DNA of 64,000 bases from Chaunax sp. Z400 (taxonomy: Eukaryota; Chordata; Actinopteri; Lophiiformes; Chaunacidae), in the NCBI GenBank assembly GCA_037577475.1, contig CM075206.1:5923459-5987458 (forward strand), written 5' to 3'. The notes under the pieces were generated by a model, which was not told where the DNA came from, did no database searches, and was given only the letters and a program-made list of their open reading frames with translations. The position numbers and the translations under genes were made by a program. Positions 10,944-21,390 of this stretch are shown here, one piece after another; the first letter of the stretch is position 1; every line of letters begins with the position of its first letter.

Positions 10944-12220
10944 CAGAATGATCTCATCATGTGAGTCTTTTCCCACAGCAGCACTGAGGTGAATGACAGT
11001 AATCCTGTGTACAGCGTTGGCCACAGATCTGATGAGCACAGCACTGATGTTTGCTATTTACCACAGTCTCATTAATAATGAAATATTGATGGTGGATTCT
11101 GGAAAGTTACAACGATGGAGGGCTCAGGTAGCCTCAGATCTATTACGGGGATTGTGAATGTCTGTCTGAAACTGAAATAAAGAGAGCAGCTTCTATTTGT
11201 CAACCTATTTGAAGTCCATCAAATTACCAGAATAAAACGTTTTACTGTTTTTATGCTCGACTCAACCTATGCTAACAATCTTGGCTGAGTCTGCAGATAA
11301 ATGTTCATAGATGGGACATAACAAATATCTTGAAACTCAAATGCACTGCTCCACATATAGGTCTGACTGTAAGCCCTATAACCTCATGTGCTTATTCAAG
11401 GGATGCTTTGGCATCATGCCTTGGCCTCCAGCCATAGGCATGATGCATAGCTGACTCCCATGATGCCCGGCCACAGATGTCACCCAGAATGTCTCCTGTG
11501 ACATGTCAGCTCTATTGGATTAAGTCTTGCGGTCAATTTGCATGAAGGAAAGCTCCTGTCAGAACCAGGGATAAGAAGAGAGAGACTGTCGCACCATGAC
11601 TGTGCTTTTATTCTTTTGTCTTTAGCACCTTTTCACAGTGTCATATCTGGTCGTCTCTCACCCACAGCCCTCGCGTTTGCAGGTTTGAAATCTCAGGGTT
11701 TGAAGTCTGATCACATTCATGCACGACCGGCGCCAATGCTATCGCCGTGCATTTGTATGCAGGCTGGCAAAGAGAGAAGCGCCTCTATCCTGCTGCTCTC
11801 GCAGTCTACTGGGCTTCTCTCAGTCCGAGCTGCACAACTTGTGAAACGAGCTTGTGGCTTTCAGAGACTGTTGAACGTTAAAACTCGGGAGACTCTTCTC
11901 TTACCTCAGCCACAATCTACATTTGTATTCTTGCGTTATTCAAGATATCCGATCTGTAGCCTTACCTTAGCCTGGTAACGTTTCCTGTTAGTGTGATTCT
12001 ATTATCACTTTGTTTAAAGGGGACTTTTACAGTAAGATGACATGAATGCTATTACATGGAGTTTTTTTTTTTGAAGAGGCTGTGACCAGTTTTGAGTCTT
12101 ATTTTTGCTTCATTTTCTATCTTAGTGTCACAGATTGTCACCCTGAATTATTTGACTCAACTGTTTTACCTCCGCTGAGCGTTACCTTTGACATTTTCTT
12201 ATTGCTGACCTGTTTTTCAG

Positions 12221-12308
12221 AGGCTGACCTCTGCTGGAGGACTGTGACCTGGGGCCACCTGCCGGGCCGGGCCTCCCTGCTCCCAACAGTCACACAGTTC
12301 CACCACTG
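12221..12308 (+). other. cyrib: Candidate alternative or second 5'UTR exon of cyrib
   Basis: This 88-nt GC-rich block is bounded by a strong acceptor (ACCTGTTTTTCAG at 12208-12220) and a strong donor (CTG|GTAAGA at 12308/12309) inside AT-rich intron. It has no ATG opening a cyrib-compatible frame, so it would be untranslated. CYRIB transcripts in mammals have several 5'UTR exons. It is a spliced exon only by signal quality; transcripts are not visible here. Confidence 0.4.
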
Positions 12309-12341
12309 GTAAGATAAGAGGAGCCTTTACAGGAATTGTTT

Positions 12342-12490
12342 TAGGGCTGCAACGGAATTATCTGCAGTCTATTTTCCTCAGTTAATTTATTAATTGTTTG
12401 CAGTTTTTAAATGTCAGATAATGCCCATCAACCAGGACAGCAGCAAATCCTCACAGCTGATCTCAAACTCATACCCAGAAGCTGCATGTC
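12342..12490 (+). repeat. Interspersed repeat, GGGCTGCAAC...GATTAAT family, degraded copy
   Basis: It begins AGGGCTGCAACGGAATTAT and continues with CAGTTAATTTATTAATTGTT and AAATGTCAGATAATGCCCATCA. This is the pattern of a very common fish repeat. Related fragments lie at about 18450-18550, 19280-19350 (minus), 24335-24430 and 25855-26235. Confidence 0.5.
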
Positions 12491-13021
12491 TGCATGTTTA
12501 CATCTCTTCAAGGATACAACTCATATCTGATCATAATTTGAATTGACTGACTTGAAAAGCAGGTTGTTGAGAATAAACTGCTGTCCCATTGTTTCAAACC
12601 ATGGTGCATGCTGAATGAACGAATAGAGGCATTTCTCTAAATAGCAGTCCAGTCAGGCACCTTATTTTCTTTCCACTGGTGGTCATTTCCATGCTAATAT
12701 GGGGTCAGTATCTGTAGGAGGAGAAGCCGTATAGCTGTCAATTACTTAGCTGTTTTTACAATTTTGGATGAAATGTCCTGTTTCACTTTGTGTTCCCCTT
12801 AATTCATTCATTAAAAAAAAAAAGTTAGTTATAGTTAGTAATAGTTTGTTGGGTGGAGACCCTAGAAGTTACAACTTTACTGGCAACAATCCCCTTCTCT
12901 TATTGGTTTTAAACATGATCTAAAATTCTGTTTTGCTCTGTGGTAGTTTGGGTACACAGATACTGAGCCGTCACGATGAACGACAGACTGTGGTGCACCT
13001 ATGCCTATTTGAGCCTTGGTG

Positions 13022-13068
13022 TAGCTGCTGTGGGTGTACGTGATTAACACGTACACCCACAGGAGCTG
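13022..13068. repeat. Near-perfect inverted repeat (hairpin)
   Basis: Arms 13028-13042 and 13048-13062 are perfect 15-nt reverse complements around a 5-nt loop (ATTAA). After one G/G mismatch the pairing resumes for four more base pairs (13023-13026 with 13064-13067). It lies inside cyrib intron 1, and its identity is unknown. Confidence 0.8.
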
Positions 13069-15217
13069 TGCTCGCTCAGGAGATGAAATACATTGTGGGC
13101 CATAAAAAGAAGTTGAGTAATGTAGGTGCTTCCAGCTTCCTGTCTCCACCCTCCCCGACCCACTTAGGGTCACTGCTCAGCATCTGCAGCTCCGACTCTT
13201 CCTGTAGGAGGGAGATGACCTCCAGGTTTATACGTTGTAGTTTTAGGCTCATGTTTCTCTTCGGCAAATGAAAGCAACTCTTTATTTATTTGTTTTCGCC
13301 CTTTGCCCACGTCTCCCCATCATTTCTCGCCCTGCTTGCACGTCTGCCCATCCCTCCTGTATTTTCCTCCGTGTCTCCTTGGAGATTGTTACCACGAACA
13401 CGCGGCTGCCCTTCCATTGGCTCGGCTCCGCTGCTGGAATGCTGTCCCGTTTTAACAGCTGAGCCTCAGGTGGTTCATATATGAGATCATTAGGTCAGCC
13501 TATCCTCATGAGAGATTTGCGTATATTTGAATAGGTTAATGTCCAGCTGCAGTGGTGCTCTAGTAAGACTCGAATCCATTCCCTAAAATAGTCCAAACGC
13601 TAAGCTATTTTAGCGCACAACCCTGTGGCAGTACAGCAGGGTAGAGAGTAGCTGTTTGCATTAGAAAATGAGACTGGCGCTGAGTTGATGCAGCAGGCCA
13701 AGTTCCGTGTGATGTATATACTGGATGGATTAGCCCTGTTAGCCCAGGGGGAGGTGTGGTGAAGCAGCCTGAGGTTAAGGTTTTCTTGGCTCTCCTGTTG
13801 CTATGATCATAATTGGGTCAGTACTGCCACCAGCTGGTGAAGCATAGTATCATCACACCTGTCGAAATGATGCATTGTGCAAAGAATTGATAGATTTTTT
13901 TGTCACATTTTTTGCTCTACAATTAGGGATTTCCCAACTTCTGACACTCCTTCATGAGATGCTAAAATAGTCAAAAGTTGTTTCATGCATGCAGAAGTGT
14001 CAGTCGCTCCACTCTTGACTCAGCATATGGTAGACGATCCAGCCCCTCTCGACCCCCCCCCGCTGAGCAGGTCATTCGAGATGATATGTCTGAGTGGGTG
14101 TAATATGCAGAGAGCCTTGTTATGTCAGCTAAAAGCTCCCAGCTTCTCCTTGGTCATCTATTATTTATGCCACCGGAGGGCCCTGACATTGTGTAACTTC
14201 CTGTGCAGGTTCCCTGGAGGAGCTCGTGCAGCCGCTGTCATCCCTCTGCAGACGTGCTTGTTCCACAGTCAGACTAGCAAATGGTCTGAGAGTATTTCTC
14301 CCCTCACCTGCTATCGTGGCAGCTCACTGAATTTTGTTTTTATCATGGCTCTTGTGAAATCTACGTGGAGGGCTTTAGAAAGTCTATTTATTAATAAAAG
14401 AAAAGCCCCGTCTGGTCTGACGGTGGGTGATTTGCAGTCTTTACCTACTGCAGCCGACGTTTACCCTGTATTTTGAATTTCCTTAAGTTTGACAAATGCC
14501 ATTTGATATTTAGTCTGCAGAAACGTGTCACCTTAATTACCCGTTTTATGGACTGAGCTCTGACTCTGACGTGGCTTCATGTGAACACAGGATGGTGCTC
14601 TTACATCAGGCCTCAGTGCTGCTTCTCATCCCAGGAAACTGACACGTTGCCTTGAATCAGAAATTCATTGTCTTTGCTACAGACATTTCGCTGTTACTGC
14701 TCTCACTTATCATTTGTAAATTTCAGCGTCTTTGAAACTGGCTGGTGATGGAGCAGAGGTTTGGGAGTGGTTCCCCCCCCCCCCTTTGCTGTTCATTCCT
14801 TGCAGGCACAACTGTTTCCATCCTCCAGATGGCGCTCCTCTCCTACTGAATGAAAATGCTGGTACTCCTTAATCTGACACTCATCATGCTTCCAAAACCT
14901 CCTCTGTGCCCCACCCAAAATCCTGTTAGGGCAATTCTGTGCAGGAATAAAAACACTTAAGATGATGCTCCACTGGGTTTTTTTTTCCTACAATTTAAAT
15001 CGGGTATTAAAAGCTCAAACACGGCCTTATGGAAGGTGTTGTGTGTCTGAATGATCAAGAGGGTCCACAGAGGGAGGTTTAAGGATGCGGTGACATTGGT
15101 GAGTCACAGTGAGTCAGAAGGTCACTCGTGTAATAATGGTTTGGGGCTGTTTTAGCGGAAGATCTGTGTTTGAATAGGTTTTAGGAGACAGCTGCCCTGA
15201 AGGTGGGTCTGCTTGGA

Positions 15218-15245
<28 letters not shown>
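15218..15245. repeat. Poly(C) tract, 28 nt
   Basis: An uninterrupted run of C in cyrib intron 1. Runs of this length are prone to sequencing and assembly error, so the length is uncertain. Confidence 0.95.
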
Positions 15246-15249
<4 letters not shown>

Positions 15250-16170
15250 AGTTCCTAACACATCCTAGGAAGGAGTCAGATGTCTCTCAAGGGCAGGGCG
15301 ACGAAGCCTTACTTGTGAGGCAGATGTTAAGAGGATGGAGAAGAGAATCAAAGTTACTCCAAACATCATGAGCTGGTTTTATTATTATTAAATATTTCCA
15401 CCCCCTTTTTTAAAATTTTGTTTTTTTTACTACATTTAAAATATAGGCTCCTCCTCAGTGAAATGCATTGATCTGAAATGAACATCATTCACAAGCTTGC
15501 AGCATCTCCCTGTGTTTTGATGGTGTAAAGTGTTGTATTGGTGCGACTGAAGAGCGGCGATAAGAGCCTCTTCACAGAGCTCCATTTCAATGGAGCCGGT
15601 GTTTCAGCCCAATCTTGTGTATGTGCCTGTTTCCATGGTTTCCACTTTTCATCAGGTGCTGTCCAAAGAGAGGGGGTTTAGCCGAGGACGAGGCGCTCCC
15701 CACTTTCATCCTACCTCTGATCTGCTCCTCTGGACAAACAGTCAGGTTGACGTGTTCATTTCTATTTATTCTGATTGGATTCATGGTGGCTTTTAAAGGA
15801 GTTGAATGTTTTTAGCTGCCTGTGCGTCTGCAGGAGTAAAAATGATACTGCTGATGCCGGATGTCACTTCAAGTATCGCCGTCAGTTGTAGTGATGCAGT
15901 CTTCCTGCGAGGTTTGTTATGATTCGCCGGAATCTGGGTGAGGGGGGCATTAGCTGATGTTTACTCGGGAGTAACAATATAGAGGCGTGGCCACCAGATA
16001 ATCGAGTTCACCCCCGTAAACAAACAAATGTCCCTCCTTTTTTTTCCCGCCCTCACCGCCATGTGCCCCCCTAAGCCATTTTTAGTCAGCTGGGTAGGAT
16101 TGGGAGGAGATGTAATGGGGTGAAGTGATGTTGAGTGGGGGTAAAATGGGAGGAGGAGGAGAATTGGGAA

Positions 16171-16189
16171 GGGGGGGGGGGGGGGGGGG
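16171..16189. repeat. Poly(G) tract, 19 nt
   Basis: An uninterrupted G run inside a purine-rich stretch (16140-16190). Together with the poly(C) tract 340 bp downstream it could form G-quadruplex structures on opposite strands. Confidence 0.95.
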
Positions 16190-16530
16190 CATGCCAGCCC
16201 CTTTTGGGAAACGCTCCCCCATTTTCTGCCTGTCGAATCGGGCCAGTGTCAGCGAGCTCCGGCGGGTCCGGGTCTGGCTGAGTGGGCTAATGCGATGTGG
16301 CATGTCACCCGGGAAATCTAGGTCAAGTTTAAAGCTTCCTAGCTCTGCCCGCCTGTGCTGCAGTGTGACGCTCGTCAAGCCCACCCCTTACTCACATATG
16401 ATAAAAATTCATTCAGCATTCTGTATATATATTTATTTATTATATTTTTATTTGAATTTCATGCACAAAAATGAGATGTGCATTTTCCTCTCTAGACTCA
16501 CATAATCTCTGCTGCCTCTCCCCACTCTCT

Positions 16531-16531
<1 letters not shown>

Positions 16532-16561
<30 letters not shown>
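16532..16561. repeat. Poly(C) tract, 30 nt, in a C-rich block
   Basis: A run of 30 C followed by a C-rich stretch to about 16600. Proline-, glycine- and histidine-rich ORFs over it are artefacts of composition. Confidence 0.95.
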
Positions 16562-16599
16562 ACCCCACCCCCGGCCCACCTCCACACCCCACCCCAGGC

Positions 16600-16735
16600 C
16601 AGCTCTCAGCCTCTCCACGGCGGAGCCCACGTGACGCTCTGCGCCGTGTCGGGGAGGGGGAGGGCGTTGTTTTTCCTCCATAGTAAAGCAGCAGGGCACG
16701 TGGATCCTCACGCTGCAGCCGAGTAGTGGAATGTC
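16600..16735 (+). promoter_or_regulatory. cyrib: GC-rich E-box island in cyrib intron 1 (possible alternative promoter)
   Basis: Two palindromic CACGTG E-boxes (16628-16633 and 16697-16702) sit in a locally GC-rich block, directly upstream of a T-rich acceptor at 16809. CACGTG binds USF, MYC/MAX and TFEB-type factors. An alternative start for cyrib is possible but not shown. Confidence 0.3.
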
Positions 16736-16809
16736 AGCACTCTCCCTCCCCGTACATTAGCCAGCTTTCATCCCCCAAGCTGTTTTTGTTTTTTTTGTTT
16801 TTTTTGCAG

Positions 16810-16899
16810 GACGTTGCCGCAGTGCTCGGTTTCAGCGGTGCCCTGCTTCTTGGTGTGGGCACAGAGCTGGGAGACATTAAGAGGCAGAGTCATCAAGAG
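16810..16899 (+). other. cyrib: Weak candidate 5'UTR exon of cyrib
   Basis: A long T-rich tract ends in GCAG at 16809, and a possible donor GAG|GTCAGG is at 16899/16900, enclosing 90 nt of GC-richer sequence. The donor is only moderate. It is listed because it lies 110 bp past the E-box island. Confidence 0.22.
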
Positions 16900-17999
16900 G
16901 TCAGGCTGCTGCATGGGCGTGGCACTGTTTTGGTGTCTTACACCAAAATAAGCTTCAACCTCTCTGCACCATCTGCCTGTTTGTTGTAGATCTTTTTTGC
17001 TAGTACACATCCCACGTTTTGTCATTTTAATTTATTGCAAAGTAGCAAAATGTATCATCATATTTTAGCAGCAATTACAATTGTAATAATTAATTCATAC
17101 TCACAAGTATATATTATTTTTTCATATAATAATTAACCATAATGATAGGAATTTGCTGAGCTGCACAAAAAAGTCAAACCACATTAAACCATTAAATTCT
17201 CAATAGTGGAATTAAATGCTTCTCCATCATCAGCCCCCCCCCCAAAAAAAAACCAACAACAACTAATCCGCTGTTTTTGGCGCATTACCTCATCTGTATT
17301 AATGCATTCATGTGCTTTCAAGTTCTACTATTACTGTACTCGCTCCTCATCCAGAGAGCTCGCCTCTGATTGGCCGCTGCAATGTTTTCAATGGCACAAA
17401 ATTTTTTTTGACTCCATGGATACAGTGAGCTGTTGGGTAGATCCAGCGCAGCCAATAGGAGCGCTGCGCGGGTTTCTGCCTGCCAGTTTCTGCCCCTGGT
17501 CTTAGGAGCAGCCCCTTCCCTGGCTGCATGCACGCGATGGCTCAGTGGGGGGGAGGTTCAAAACAACAACAAGGCTGTCGTCGGCCTCTCTGTGGTGCCC
17601 AGGACATGCCAGCACTCCTGGGTACTACTACAACCACTACAGAAGGGGAGGGGTTCAATTCCTCAATCTCTCTCTCTCTGATACAGTATCTATGTTCTCT
17701 CAGCCAGCTCTTCATCCTCTCACTTCTCTCTTACTACGCTATCACTAAGCAGCCAGTCACTCATAGCAACACATAGTTTTTTTAATTTATCTTTAAAGGG
17801 ATGGCTATCATAAGAAGTGCATAAAAGCTCCCAACTTAAGGTTTTATTTATAGATTATTTATGTAATGTTTACATAGAATGAAATTTAATTTGAAGAGAT
17901 GAAAAGATACAAAGTTTAATCTGCTCTTTTTCTGGTACACTTAAAGATTCTCTGATTCAAATCCCCGTCCTTAAAATGACCTCGTTTCAAGCAGCACGA

Positions 18000-18190
18000 C
18001 GCTGCCAGGGCCCCGCGTAGAAGCGCTCCGTCTCTGGCAGCTCTGCCACCCCAGCCCTGCCCAGCCCAGCTCTGGTCTACGTGTGGCTGAATGGTGGCAG
18101 CAGAGGACCAGAGTATACTGTAGACCCAACAATGACGGGCAGCGCCCGCATCATCCAGCAGGGCGAGGTCAGTGACAGCTCTCATCCCTT
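18000..18190. other. GC-rich block in cyrib intron 1
   Basis: This GC-rich stretch stands out from the AT-rich flanks. No convincing ORF or splice pair is seen. It could be a regulatory element or an old repeat. Confidence 0.3.
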
Positions 18191-20106
18191 CTGAGGCCGG
18201 ATCAGGTGCTGCTTTCCGACAGCCAGCGAGGTGCCAGCTCTGGCACAGTCAGACATTCAGGTCACATTAGAGGAGGGTAATAAGACGAGACCGGACAGGG
18301 TGGGTGGGACTTTGCAGGTGGTCACGGGGTCGACTGGGAGGCTGATAGTTTTTAAGGGAGCTTTTGAGGTAAAGTCCTGGCTGCAACATAAGGAGGATAA
18401 TAGAGTAAATTAATTAGTTTTAAATGAAAAAAAAAACAAAAGTACTTTAATTTACAACATTTATCAAGCAGTTATTTTCATAATCGACTGATCTTCTCAT
18501 TCACTTTTCAGTGAATCAATTAGTCATTTAGTCTATATAAAATGTCCAAGTCCTGCTCATACCTGGCATTAACATCCACCCTGAGTGATCCAATCACACA
18601 GCGGACAGCTCTCTGTACAGGTGTGAATGCACCTCCGATGTATTCAGGTCCTCTTTGGAGGTAGTCATGGACACGTGTGGCCTTATTCTCTTAGAAGTGT
18701 GTATGCAAATGTGTCCTGGGCCACACTGAAGGACTACCAACCGAACTGACTTCCTCTTCCTCTCTGATTTCTGTCGGGCTTACGTGTTTGGGATGTGTAA
18801 CCCGCCAAGATAAGCAGCAGCAGTTGTTGTGAACACATTTTCTCTTTAGACTGTGACTTCACCATTGAACTAGTAACTGCAAAATCCTCCACCTCCCTTT
18901 TTAATAATACAGCGGCTCTCAGAGTTGTCGAGTAAGGAGAAACTTATTGGATGTTTTCGAAATGGCTACAGCAAATTCTTAATAATTTGTGCCTGCTTGG
19001 CATAAAATGCAATACATGAATTCTTTCATTTTTGTGAAAAAAAGAAAATAAATAGTGGTTGGTTCACCGGTTAAAAACAATAAGGCATTTGCAGATCTCT
19101 GCAAACAAACAGTGCTTATTTGCATGTAGGGCAGCGATGTGACATTAAGTCTTACAAGATTGTAAGGCCAGGTGTAAACAGACTTATTTATTCATAGCTG
19201 TTGACCCAAAACATATGTTCATGACATATATGAAGACTGAGAACCAGCTAATATTTCTGGCTCATTTCTGGCCTTTTTAAAAAAAAAATGACCTCATCAG
19301 AATAGTTGCTGATGGCTTTATGGACCAATCCATCGGTGCAGCTCTAGTAGAAAGTTGTTTCTTCAGAGTGTTCTGACACACAGTGAACCTGATGAAGCTC
19401 TTAACATACCAAGGACGTTATTCACTGCTTTGACGTTACGGCCTATTAATAGACTTGTGGATTGAGAACCTGGTTATAAGGAGGATACATTTATGAATTA
19501 TGCTCTCGTGTACAAAATGGCCATTCATCAATAATATTTTCACTCTTAAAGCAAGGACGTGACCATTGCAAGCTTTCCAAGATTACATGTCTCCCCCACC
19601 CCACCCCACCCACCTGCCCCTGCATCTCATGCATTTTAAAGCCACTCCATCTACCTCTGCTCACGACTGCTGAGTGTGTGCTTTTGCTCCGTCACCTCGC
19701 TGTCTCCCAGCATTACCTGTGCTGCCATGACTTTACCCCCGTCACCACCGGCCCTCACTCAAGTCACCTCGGCTCCTCACCCGTCGCTCATCTCATTGGA
19801 CATCTGCCCGTCGAAGTTAAACTTGGTCGTTGCATCTTTCCGCCCTCTCAGCGTACATCCTGTCTGCGACCGCTCTGTCACTGAGGGTTAAATCTGCCTC
19901 CGCTGATGGAACCTGCCACCGTTTCTCTCTCCGATCTCTTACTTGTCATATGTCTGTTGACCTTTGCATCTTAGAAAGATCAGCCCTGTGCTTTTTAGGA
20001 GTGAGAGGAGCAGCAGAGGGAGGGGGAGAAAGCTCGGCAAGGCTGTCACCTCGCATTGCACAAGTCACTGATGAGGTGTATGTTCAGACAGATATACAGT
20101 ACACAC

Positions 20107-20137
20107 TGGCTGTGTGTGGGTGTGTGTGTGTGTGTGT
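20107..20137. repeat. (TG)n microsatellite
   Basis: A short TG run with one GG interruption in cyrib intron 1. Confidence 0.9.
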
Positions 20138-21390
20138 GGTATGTCTTTGACACACCAGCCTCCCTCTGTTCTCAGTCATCATCCTCTTTAACCCAACGTC
20201 TCATTTACAACAACAGTATAAAGTGCAGTGAAATAATGCAGATTTATCCAGTTATGCAGCCACTGTGAGCCTGAATCAGGCTGAGCTGTGTAAGAAATCG
20301 TTATAAAAAAAAATGCAAAAGTCTGACAATAAGGTAAATTTTATTTGACATGGATGTCATAATTACATTGGATGATCCAGATGCACTGCTTGAGTGTTTT
20401 AGCACAGCTAATCCTCAACACTTGTCCACAGGAGCCTTTTTTTTAGAGAAAAATAATGGTAGTAATAATCTGCAATGCACAGTGTCATTAAAGAGCAAAG
20501 CAGTTTAAGCTTTGCTTTTGTGTCACCAAACACTCATCTGTTGTTTAAATTGGCCGATCAGCAGGAAAATAAAACATGTATTACTGATAAATTTGTATTA
20601 ATCAAGCAGAAGAGTCGAACTCTAACGTGAGGATTTGTTGCTTGTCTCAGTTTTAAATATTATTTTTGTAAATATCTTTTGGTTGTTGTGGCATTTTTCT
20701 ATTTTTTTTCTCTATATTTGTAGACGAAAACATGCATTGATAATTATTATGTAGAATTCCTGATAAAATAATGAGATCGTCTCGGTAGGACTTCAACTAA
20801 CACTTATTCTTTTCACATCGTTGCCGCCCACTTGGAATAAATACAAGGTTTTCTGTTACATGTGCTTTACTGAGGCATGATAAAAATTGATGTCGTGTTT
20901 GTCATGTCTGCAGAGATGATAAATTGAATTTCAAAGCAATACATGCAAGGTCTAATTCACATACAAACAACAAACTTCATAAATGGGTCCCCTTATGGTT
21001 CTGCAGAGCTTCCTTTTTTATAAAAGTTTAATTGGATGTGTCCTGCAAACAGCCGCCTACCTCATGTGTGGATGTGAATGCATATAAGATTGGATTTCCC
21101 TGTGCAGGCCTGTTTGCAGTTGATGTTAAATAAATTAACAATGCAAAAAACAATCGGAGATGTTTCCATTTTGGGGGACTCTTTGGTTTTTGGTTTGACA
21201 TCTGGTTTGTTAAGAGCCCAGACACAGGAAGTACACAAGTGTGTGTTACAGTGGGCACATCTGTGGAACCATAGTTCATACAGGTACCAGAGCAGTGAAG
21301 CAGAGTATTGGCTCATGGATACACCTGCTCACCTCACTGCTGCCGTCTTTCATTTATTGACTATCTCTTTCCTTCAACAGGTCTCATAAC

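Larger units (their letters stand above)
5411..12220 (+). other. cyrib: cyrib intron 1, proximal part
   Basis: This is a non-coding stretch. It holds a (TA)16 run at 6576-6607, a degenerate repeat of the TTAATCATGATTAATTGCA type at about 6475-6560, and a (CA)n tract at 10890-10941. ORFs up to 183 codons occur (for example on the minus strand at 7694-8245), but they lack splice context and family resemblance. Confidence 0.45.

Noticed and set aside
16125..16711. Gly-, Pro- and His-rich ORFs on both strands
   Set aside because: Caused by poly(G)/poly(C) tracts and C-rich flanks.
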